Positions 1 to 5,079 of a stretch of 14,855 nt of DNA are shown piece after piece. This DNA is from an uncultured bacterium (lineage in GTDB: Bacteria; Patescibacteriota; Gracilibacteria; UBA4473). The stretch's first letter is position 1; each line of letters opens with the position of its first letter. The notes beneath the pieces were generated by a model, which was given only the letters and a program-made list of their open reading frames with translations, was not told where the DNA came from and did no database searches. The stretch is from contig CAMZKS010000088.1 of the NCBI GenBank assembly GCA_947311285.1, forward strand, positions 1-14,855. Reading direction: 5' to 3'. The translations under genes and the position numbers were made by a program.

Positions 1-1391
1 AAAAACACTTCATCTACTTCCATAGCCTCATCGTCCCCACCCGCTTTAAAGCTCGCTTGTTTTTCTAGTAGTGCTCGTTGGATTTGTGGATCAATTAATT
101 CTCCGTAAGCATTAATCACTTCCCAGCCAGCAATTAAAACCTGAAAACAACTCGCCGTACCATCTCCATTTGGCGCGGCTAACGGTTTTAAATCTTCTGG
201 ATAATCCAGAACAAAGGTCGGTTGAATTAATAATGGTCTCGCTGTTTTTTTATAAATATCATCCAATAAATTAGCTCGGCCAACACCCTCAATAGTTTCA
301 ACTCCAACTTCTTTCGCTTTCGCTCGAACTTCATCGTCTGAGGCCGTAAACATGTCCAAGTTCGCATATTCTGTTAGCAAGTCTGCAAATTTTCTTTTTA
401 TAAAGGGGTTTGAAAAATCAATTTCATGCTCCACATCAAATTTATCTTTTACGATAAAGGTAGTTCTACCAAACACACTTTGCGCTACTTCTCGCAGCAT
501 AGTCTCATTCCATTCCATATTTTGCTCAAATGAAACGTAGGCCGCGTACCACTCCAACATCGTAAACTCTTGTAAATGAGATGGATCAGTCCCCTCGTTA
601 CGAAAACATTTCCCAATCTCAAACACACGCTCAAATCCTCCCGAGCAAACCATTTTAAGTGGTAATTCTAAAGCAATTCTTAAATGAAACGCTTGATCCA
701 ACGCGTTATGATGGGTTTTAAACGTTTTTGCCATAGCGCCTCCCGCTTGAGCACTCAAGATTGAGGTTTCAACTTCCATAAAATCTAAGTTCTCATAAAA
801 ATCACGTACGGCTTTTACTACTTTGGAACGCACTTTAAAACGTTCAAATGTATCTTTGTTTGATATTAAATCTAAATTTCGTTCTCGGTAACAAGCCTCT
901 TTATTGCTGAGCCCGTGCCATTTTTCCGGTAAAGGACGAAGTGATTTTGAAAGCGGTGTTACCTGCTGAACCATAAGCGTTGGTTCTCCGTGCTTGGTGC
1001 GGAAAAACTCACCAGAAAATCCTGCAAAATCGCCTAAATCCAAGGCTTTAAGTAAAGGCTTAAACCTATCGCCCAAAACTTCTTTTGCTACGCATACTTG
1101 AAAATCCCCCGTTACATCTCGAATGCTCAAAAAAGCCAACTTTCCCATTTCACGCTGTGCCACAATCCGGCCGGCCACTGATTTCAAGTGATCATCCGCG
1201 CTCTCTAAAGGTTTTTTAAAGTTTTCAATAATGCTAGAGGCTTCCGCTAATGTTTCGTTTTCACAAAACTCAGTGGCCGCAACCGCCGTATGTGTTCGAT
1301 TAAAATCCTTAGCATAAGGTGAAAACCCTAAATTTTTCCAGTCTTCAATTTTTTGTTTACGCTCCGTAATCAGCCAGTTATCTTCACTCAT
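1..1391 (-). CDS. lysS: Lysyl-tRNA synthetase, class II (C-terminus cut by window edge)
   Basis: This cytoplasmic enzyme joins lysine to tRNA-Lys using ATP. I translated 463 codons from the ATG at 1391-1389 down to the window edge, with no stop. The N-terminal third is the OB-fold anticodon-binding domain. Next come the class II motif 1 region (WHGLSNKEACYRERNLDLI), the LysRS stretch THHNALDQAFHLRIALELPLK, and motif 2 with the invariant arginine (FERVFEIGKCFRNEG, then EFTMLEWY). Near the left edge GDDEAMEVDE matches the lysine-binding part of the family. Motif 3 (the GxGxDR element) should lie just outside the window, so about 30-40 residues are missing. The usual PELYLK is LELPLK here, a mild divergence. 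There is no Shine-Dalgarno; a TAAAAT box ends 9 bases before the ATG. The gene is divergent from recF. Confidence 0.95.
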   Translation of the reverse strand, partial: MSEDNWLITERKQKIEDWKNLGFSPYAKDFNRTHTAVAATEFCENETLAEASSIIENFKKPLESADDHLKSVAGRIVAQREMGKLAFLSIRDVTGDFQVCVAKEVLGDRFKPLLKALDLGDFAGFSGEFFRTKHGEPTLMVQQVTPLSKSLRPLPEKWHGLSNKEACYRERNLDLISNKDTFERFKVRSKVVKAVRDFYENLDFMEVETSILSAQAGGAMAKTFKTHHNALDQAFHLRIALELPLKMVCSGGFERVFEIGKCFRNEGTDPSHLQEFTMLEWYAAYVSFEQNMEWNETMLREVAQSVFGRTTFIVKDKFDVEHEIDFSNPFIKRKFADLLTEYANLDMFTASDDEVRAKAKEVGVETIEGVGRANLLDDIYKKTARPLLIQPTFVLDYPEDLKPLAAPNGDGTASCFQVLIAGWEVINAYGELIDPQIQRALLEKQASFKAGGDDEAMEVDEVF

Positions 1392-1400
1392 AGAGAAATT

Positions 1401-1406
1401 ATTTTA
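1401..1406 (-). promoter_or_regulatory. Candidate -10 box of lysS
   Basis: On the minus strand TAAAAT lies nine bases before the lysS ATG, so transcription would start about three bases before the start codon. I see no good -35 box at 16-18 bases. The call rests on the hexamer and on the same arrangement at other genes in this window. Confidence 0.4.
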
Positions 1407-1464
1407 TCGACTTTTAGTTTAGTAATTAAGCCTGAATTCACAAGCTTCGCGCTAATAGATAAGG

Positions 1465-1494
1465 AGACCCGTCTTTTTAAAGAGACCGGTCTCT
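1465..1494. promoter_or_regulatory. Tandem palindromes upstream of recF
   Basis: AGACCCGTCT (1465-1474) and AGACCGGTCT (1483-1492) are near-identical palindromic decamers 18 bases apart. The second is the core of a perfect 14-base palindrome, AGAGACCGGTCTCT (1481-1494). They lie just before the recF ribosome-binding site. They could be an operator pair for a dimeric regulator or alternative mRNA hairpins (GAGACC at 1464-1469 can also pair with GGTCTC at 1488-1493). The symmetry is seen; the function is inferred. The rest of the 118-base gap between lysS and recF shows nothing else clear. Confidence 0.4.
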
Positions 1495-1497
1495 GTT

Positions 1498-1503
1498 AAG
1501 GTG
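1498..1503 (+). promoter_or_regulatory. Ribosome-binding site of recF
   Basis: AAGGTG lies six bases before the recF ATG at 1510. It is the only clear Shine-Dalgarno in front of a recognised gene in this window, and it supports the chosen start. Confidence 0.6.
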
Positions 1504-1509
1504 TAAGCG

Positions 1510-2577
1510 ATGCAAATTACAAAACTTACGGTGCAAGATTTCAGAAATTACCCAAAACAAAGCTGGAACTTTACCGCTGATCAAGTGGTTTTTTGTGGTC
1601 CGAACGGCAAAGGCAAAACCAATATTTTAGAGGCTATCAGCTTATTAAGTGTTGGAAAAAGTTGGCGAGAGCAAGACGCCACAGACCTCATTTATGAACA
1701 CGCTGCACCCGATGGATTTTCAGCACACATTAAAGGTGAAACAGAAAAAAAGACGCTGTTGGAGGTCTTCGTACAACCAAAAAAGAGGCAATTCATAAAA
1801 AACGAAAAACCAACCACCCGTACCAGATTTTTTGGACAGCTCCCAACCCTGCTCTTTTGCCCGGAGTTCATTTTCCTGTTTAGTGGAACAAAAACAAATC
1901 GCACCCAATTTTTTGATCGCTTCTTAGTGCAAGTATCGCCAAGCTACCGGGAGAATTTACTAAAAGCAACAAAAGCCCATAAACATAAAACCCGAATTCT
2001 AAGACAGTCTGAATTATTTCAATCAAACATTGGAGACCTGCTGAATCCTTGGAACGAAATTTTGTGTCAAACAATGCCGGCACTGCATCAAGAAAAATTA
2101 AAGCTAATTAATTCCATTAGTGACAGCCTACAGCAAGAGTTAAACGAGATTAGCCAAAAAGACGAACCTATTAGCCTAGAAATTGAAGCCGCCGTAAAAG
2201 TTAATTACGATTACGAATCCCTAAAAAATTGGTTAGAAGTAAATCAAATGCGCGAAATTGCCGCACAAAAAAACTTTATTGCCCCTGGCCGAGACGATTG
2301 GCAGTTTAACTTAAGAGGTCGCCCATTAAATGCCACGGCTTCACGTGGCGAAGAGCGTTCGGTTTTACTGGCGCTACTGGCAGCCCAGAAAAAATTGTTA
2401 ACTGAAATTACGGGCACCAGCCCTATTTTATTGCTCGATGATGTGTTCTCTGAACTAGATGACACCCGTCAACGCCATTTAGAACATCTGTGTACCGGTA
2501 GCCAAGTATTCTTTAGCACAACACACCGCGAACATTTCAACGGCTTCAGCGGCGAGATACAGGTGTTTGAACTTTAA
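1510..2577 (+). CDS. recF: DNA replication and repair protein RecF
   Basis: RecF is an SMC-like ABC ATPase that binds gapped DNA and, with RecO and RecR, loads RecA on single-stranded gaps. The 355-residue length is normal. Visible elements in order: Walker A GPNGKGKTN at residues 30-38; a helical middle arm region; the ABC signature SRGEE at about 278-282; Walker B and D-loop PILLLDDVFSELD at about 305-317; and the C-terminal switch region STTHRE at about 336-341. All catalytic motifs are intact. The ATG start follows AAGGTG by six bases and gives the usual RecF N-terminus (ITKLTVQDFRNY). The gene is not next to dnaA, dnaN or gyrB as in many bacteria. Its stop lies five bases from the stop of the convergent dus gene, leaving no room for a separate terminator. 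Confidence 0.96.
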   Translation: MQITKLTVQDFRNYPKQSWNFTADQVVFCGPNGKGKTNILEAISLLSVGKSWREQDATDLIYEHAAPDGFSAHIKGETEKKTLLEVFVQPKKRQFIKNEKPTTRTRFFGQLPTLLFCPEFIFLFSGTKTNRTQFFDRFLVQVSPSYRENLLKATKAHKHKTRILRQSELFQSNIGDLLNPWNEILCQTMPALHQEKLKLINSISDSLQQELNEISQKDEPISLEIEAAVKVNYDYESLKNWLEVNQMREIAAQKNFIAPGRDDWQFNLRGRPLNATASRGEERSVLLALLAAQKKLLTEITGTSPILLLDDVFSELDDTRQRHLEHLCTGSQVFFSTTHREHFNGFSGEIQVFEL

Positions 2578-2582
2578 GAACG

Positions 2583-3569
2583 CTACTTCGCAGATTGTTC
2601 CTCCAAAATTTCTGCAAATACTTGATTCATTTCTTCCCGTGTTTCAAGCCTAATTAAACGATCGCGATAAACAGAAGCCCCCCGAAACCCTCGGCAGAAA
2701 TGCGCAAAGTGTTTTCGTAGCTCGATCATCGCCCATTTTTCACTTTTATAATCTGTCGCTAAATCTGCGTGTCGTTTAAAGAATTCAATTTGCTCGGCTA
2801 ACGGTGGCTTTTTTGAAGGCTCTAGGCCGTTAAAAATTTCACGTGTTTGTTTGAAAATCCACGGATTACGCCAGCTTGCCCGCCCAATCATCACTCCATC
2901 TAAGTTTTGTAAGCGATTTTTAGCAATCATAGCTGAGGTAATATCTCCGTTTCCAATCACCGGAATTGAAAGATGCTCTTTTACATCGTAAATCTTACTC
3001 CATTCCGCTTTTCCGCTAAATTTTTGTTTCGTGGTGCGGCCATGAATCGCTAACCATGAAATACCCGCATCTTCAAACCGTTTAGCGGTATCAATTAAAT
3101 CCGCATCATCATAAAACCCCAATCGCATTTTAACCGTAACCGGTAATGACGTTGATTTAACGAGTTTCTCAATCATTTTTGCGGTCGCTTTTGGGTTTTG
3201 CAATAACGCCGAGCCGTGTCCAGACCCAACCACCTTAGGTGAAGGACAGCCTAAATTAAGGTCAATAAAGTCTATCCCCATGGGTTCGAGTATTTTCGCA
3301 CTATCAATAAACGCCTCTGCCTCACTACCAAATAGCTGTACACCGTAATAATTTAATTCTTCTGGCACAAATTCAATCATGTGCATGGTTTTCTCGCTCC
3401 CACGTCGCAAAGCTTCGGCTGAAATCAGCTCAGACACTAAAATAGTCGACGGCTCAATTTCTTTAATTAAGCGTCGAAATGGGCTTTCTGTGTAGCCCGC
3501 CATCGGTGCCAACACTATTAACGGTTGGGTCACGTCTTTTATCCAATCGGGGAAAACCGTTGCGCTCAC
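2583..3569 (-). CDS. dus: tRNA-dihydrouridine synthase (Dus family)
   Basis: This FMN enzyme reduces specific uridines in tRNA D-loops to dihydrouridine with NADPH. Visible motifs: the FMN-binding start LAPMAGYTESPFRRL (from residue 20), the active-site cysteine C108 within NLGCPSPKVV, KMRLG at 147-151, HGRT at 176-179, GNGDI at 206-210 and the phosphate-binding MIGR at 227-230. A helical C-terminal tRNA-binding part follows. The 328-residue length is typical. The subtype is probably DusB-like, but I cannot fix which uridine is modified. The start is GTG at 3569-3567; an in-frame TAA lies a short way upstream and there is no ATG between, so GTG (or a rarer ATT just before it) must serve. No Shine-Dalgarno is visible. 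The gene is convergent with recF and divergent from the membrane protein gene at 3612. Confidence 0.95.
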   Translation of the reverse strand: MSATVFPDWIKDVTQPLIVLAPMAGYTESPFRRLIKEIEPSTILVSELISAEALRRGSEKTMHMIEFVPEELNYYGVQLFGSEAEAFIDSAKILEPMGIDFIDLNLGCPSPKVVGSGHGSALLQNPKATAKMIEKLVKSTSLPVTVKMRLGFYDDADLIDTAKRFEDAGISWLAIHGRTTKQKFSGKAEWSKIYDVKEHLSIPVIGNGDITSAMIAKNRLQNLDGVMIGRASWRNPWIFKQTREIFNGLEPSKKPPLAEQIEFFKRHADLATDYKSEKWAMIELRKHFAHFCRGFRGASVYRDRLIRLETREEMNQVFAEILEEQSAK

Positions 3570-3588
3570 AATGTTTGGGGAGTAGAAT
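3560..3588 (+). promoter_or_regulatory. Candidate promoter of the 3612 gene
   Basis: TTGCGC (3560-3565), 17 bases, TAGAAT (3583-3588) makes a plausible sigma-70 promoter overlapping the dus start codon. It would give a leader of roughly 17 bases. A second possible -10, TATAAA at 3604-3609, lies much closer and would favour the internal ATG at 3621. The sequence does not decide between them. Confidence 0.35.
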
Positions 3589-3611
3589 AGAACATGACTT
3601 TTTTATAAAAG

Positions 3612-4073
3612 ATGACACAAATGTCCACCCAAAACAACGATACTCCGAACGCAACGCCAAATGTTACACCGCCACCTAAAGCAAAAGAACCGCAATTTGA
3701 TAACCCTAAAGACAACGTTAAAGACGTTGAAGAAGAATCAAAACTGCACCAAGCCAGCGAAAAAGCACAAGCGGGGCTGCATACATTAGAAGATAAGTTT
3801 GTGTCTTTATCTTCTCAGCGACAATTAAACTTCATTTTAGGAAGCTTGCTTCTTATTGCCGCCTTAACAGCCTCTTTCGGTATGTTGATTTCAATTTTAC
3901 TAGGAACCTTGATGATTGTTCAAGCCGCTACGGGGAACATGATTCTCAACAATTTCTTTGATAAAATGAATCAGCAACACAAGAAATGGCTGATTCCGGC
4001 TTTAATTGGAACCCTGGGCATTATTTTTATAGCGTACGTAGTTATTGGTTTGATTGGTGTTGGGAGTGAGTAA
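3612..4073 (+). CDS. Small membrane protein of unknown function
   Basis: I do not recognise a named family with certainty. The 153-residue protein has a hydrophilic N-terminus (residues 1-65) rich in Thr, Asn, Pro, Lys and Glu, probably disordered. A long hydrophobic stretch at about 72-107 could be one or two helices, and a further membrane helix lies at about 126-150. The segment from Q71 to about M119 resembles the short inner-membrane DUF2892 pattern (NFILGSLLLIAAL, a glycine-rich turn, then a second helix), but this is a weak inference. The start is ambiguous: ATG at 3612, or ATG at 3621 giving MSTQNND; neither has a Shine-Dalgarno. The stop lies about 55 bases before the antitoxin start, and the antitoxin promoter begins just after this gene's stop, so the two are probably separate units. 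Confidence 0.8.
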   Translation: MTQMSTQNNDTPNATPNVTPPPKAKEPQFDNPKDNVKDVEEESKLHQASEKAQAGLHTLEDKFVSLSSQRQLNFILGSLLLIAALTASFGMLISILLGTLMIVQAATGNMILNNFFDKMNQQHKKWLIPALIGTLGIIFIAYVVIGLIGVGSE

Positions 4074-4078
4074 ATTAC

Positions 4079-4107
4079 TTGCAAAAAAGTATGACGAAGC
4101 GTACAAT
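4079..4107 (+). promoter_or_regulatory. Promoter of the toxin-antitoxin operon
   Basis: TTGCAA (4079-4084), exactly 17 bases, TACAAT (4102-4107) is close to the sigma-70 consensus (4 and 5 matches of 6). It begins right after the stop of the preceding gene. The predicted transcription start is near 4114, about 15 bases before the ATG at 4129. This argues that the antitoxin starts at 4129 and not at a TTG or GTG further upstream. Confidence 0.65.
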
Positions 4108-4111
4108 CGTA

Positions 4112-4125
4112 ATATCTTAAGAAAT
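4112..4125. promoter_or_regulatory. Candidate autoregulatory operator
   Basis: A 14-base inverted repeat centred on TCTTAAGA (4115-4122), with one mismatched pair, lies between the -10 box and the antitoxin start. Antitoxins of the ribbon-helix-helix type usually repress their own promoter by binding such palindromes. The symmetry is seen; the role is inferred. Confidence 0.35.
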
Positions 4126-4128
4126 ATA

Positions 4129-4356
4129 ATGAGTGTTACCCGATCCACTATCAGTTTTGATTCGCAAAATTGGCTAAAAATTGCCGATGTAAAAAACCGC
4201 AGCAAGGTGGTAAATCAAGCTTTGCAGTATTTTTTTGCGTCAGAAAGTTTTATTAAAGCCAAAAAAGAAGAGTTTTTACTACAAGAACTACAAGACTACT
4301 ACAACACACCCAGTGACGGACAAAGTTTTGAAGAAGTTTTTGGTGAAACGCTTTAA
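4129..4356 (+). CDS. Ribbon-helix-helix antitoxin
   Basis: A 75-residue DNA-binding protein from the ATG at 4129. The N-terminus reads as a short beta strand (TRSTISFD) followed by two helices with the typical KNRSKVVNQAL turn, as in CopG/MetJ-like antitoxins. The acidic C-terminus (DGQSFEEVFGETL) is the part that usually wraps the toxin. The family normally represses its own promoter, and a palindrome sits at the predicted transcription start. The reading frame is open further upstream to a TTG at 4054, but that extension overlaps the previous gene and contains the promoter, so I reject it. The stop codon directly abuts the toxin ATG, which indicates translational coupling. A RelB-like family is possible; I cannot name a subtype. 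Confidence 0.8.
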   Translation: MSVTRSTISFDSQNWLKIADVKNRSKVVNQALQYFFASESFIKAKKEEFLLQELQDYYNTPSDGQSFEEVFGETL

Positions 4357-4617
4357 ATGACCAATATCATTCTTCGCCCTAAAGCGGTAAAATTTATAAA
4401 AAAAGCGGATAAAGTACTTAAAGAGAAACTTAAGCAAGAACTACGATCACTTAGTAAAGATCCATTCCAAAATACAAAATTAGCCGCACCACTTAGTCCC
4501 CTTCGATCCCATCATTTCACCCACCAAAAAACACAATACCGGATGGCCTATTTAGTTGAGAATAATGTGATAATTATTTTAATTAGCATTCGCGAAAATT
4601 TTTATAAAAAATCATAA
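4357..4617 (+). CDS. RelE/ParE superfamily toxin
   Basis: An 86-residue basic protein with the RelE/ParE fold pattern. It opens with a beta strand (NIILRPKAVKFIKK), then two helices ending in SKDPF, then LSPLRSHHF, TQYRMAYLVE and the C-terminal strand and tail ISIRENFYKKS. Residues in the usual positions for a RelE-type ribosome-dependent mRNase are R50, H52/H53, R62, R79 and Y83, so an mRNA interferase is more likely than a gyrase poison; this is inferred from pattern only. It starts at the base after the antitoxin stop, so the antitoxin comes first, as usual for the type. The toxin looks intact. A perfect AAGGAGG overlaps its stop codon and points to something translated downstream. Confidence 0.85.
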   Translation: MTNIILRPKAVKFIKKADKVLKEKLKQELRSLSKDPFQNTKLAAPLSPLRSHHFTHQKTQYRMAYLVENNVIIILISIRENFYKKS

Positions 4618-4622
4618 GGAGG
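4616..4622 (+). promoter_or_regulatory. Perfect Shine-Dalgarno overlapping the toxin stop
   Basis: AAGGAGG (4616-4622) is the strongest Shine-Dalgarno in the window, in a genome where nearly all genes lack one. No ATG, GTG or TTG follows at a usable distance; an ATT lies nine bases downstream at 4632. Confidence 0.5.
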
Positions 4623-4631
4623 ACAACCACA

Positions 4632-4823
4632 ATTTCAGAGTTCAAAAAGGGGGTTATTATAAAAAAAGATACATCAAAAAAGTTGCCCCACCCGACCTTG
4701 TTAAGAATCGGATGGAGCGTTTGTTTAGGGCGCCCTAATCAGCAGGTACTAATAAGTGATGATAAAAAGCGGAACCCGGCGATCCCTATCGTTGCCCCGA
4801 TGAGTATCGGGAAGACCTCTTGA
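4632..4823 (+). CDS. Possible third gene of the toxin-antitoxin operon, ATT start
   Basis: From the ATT at 4632 a frame runs 63 codons to TGA at 4821-4823 (ISEFKKGVIIKKDTSKK..., ending VAPMSIGKTS). It is basic at the start and has no recognisable domain. AUU initiation is known for infC and a few other genes and here would have ideal Shine-Dalgarno spacing. Points against: the TGA stop is not used by any recognised gene here, a second frame starting at 4634 is also open for about 35 codons, and palindromes at 4725 and 4796 lie inside it. It may equally be the decayed remnant of a gene or a structured RNA tail. Low confidence as a real protein. Confidence 0.25.
   Translation: MSEFKKGVIIKKDTSKKLPHPTLLRIGWSVCLGRPNQQVLISDDKKRNPAIPIVAPMSIGKTS
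4725..4738. repeat. Perfect 14-base palindrome
   Basis: TTAGGGCGCCCTAA is its own reverse complement. Its right part plus one base, GCGCCCTAAT (4730-4739), recurs at 4862-4871 in the left arm and loop of the hairpin at 4858-4889. The meaning is unknown. Confidence 0.45.
4796..4811. repeat. Short perfect hairpin
   Basis: CCCGAT, loop GAGT, ATCGGG: a six-base-pair GC-rich stem with a four-base loop. No T-run follows closely, so it is a poor terminator by itself. It lies near the end of the possible ATT-initiated frame. Confidence 0.4.
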
Positions 4824-4857
4824 TTTTTAAAAAATAACAAGATTTTTCTCCAAGTTA

Positions 4858-4889
4858 AAGAGCGCCCTAATTTCTCGGTGGGCGCTCTT
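4858..4889. terminator. Strong hairpin, probable terminator
   Basis: AAGAGCGCCC (4858-4867) and GGGCGCTCTT (4880-4889) form a perfect 10-base-pair stem around a 12-base loop. On the plus strand the T-run is poor (GTTACATTTT), and on the minus strand also weak, so it may be a two-way terminator or an RNA-stability hairpin between the toxin operon and the convergent ATPase gene. Confidence 0.5.
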
Positions 4890-4992
4890 GTTACATTTTA
4901 TGCGCATGTTGCCATGCAAAAGTACGAGAACACACGCACACGAGTTCCCAATATAACTAATTTTTGAGATTTTGCAAATCATCTCGCCCCCT

Positions 4993-5043
4993 TCCTGGGC
5001 TTGACCCGGGACCCCAGTCAATTAAAGAATCTTTATTTACTGG
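4993..5043. repeat. REP-like double hairpin
   Basis: The first hairpin pairs TCCTGGG (4993-4999) with CCCGGGA (5005-5011), loop CTTGA, with one G-T wobble on the plus strand. It abuts a second hairpin: CCAGT (5014-5018) with ACTGG (5039-5043), and inside it AAAGA (5024-5028) with TCTTT (5030-5034). GGACCCCA occurs at 5009-5016 and again at 5042-5049. GGGCTTGACCCGGG-type sequences are a common style of dispersed palindromic repeat in bacterial genomes. It lies downstream of the ATPase gene. Copy number cannot be judged from one window. Confidence 0.45.
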
Positions 5044-5079
5044 ACCCCAAATTAAATTTCGGGAAGTAGTATCGCCAAC

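Noticed and set aside
4054..4128. Upstream extension of the antitoxin to a TTG start
   Set aside because: It overlaps the previous gene and contains the consensus promoter whose predicted transcript starts near 4114, downstream of the TTG. The ribbon-helix-helix fold starts naturally at ATG 4129.
4634..4738. Second open frame after the toxin (starting FRVQKGGYYKK)
   Set aside because: It has no ATG, GTG or TTG near the Shine-Dalgarno and ends after about 35 codons. It is mentioned only because it weakens the case for the ATT frame.
4827..5021. 64-codon minus-strand frame over the repeat cluster
   Set aside because: It runs through the 4858 hairpin and the REP-like element and has a translation of the kind such repeats produce by chance. 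No family resemblance or start signal.
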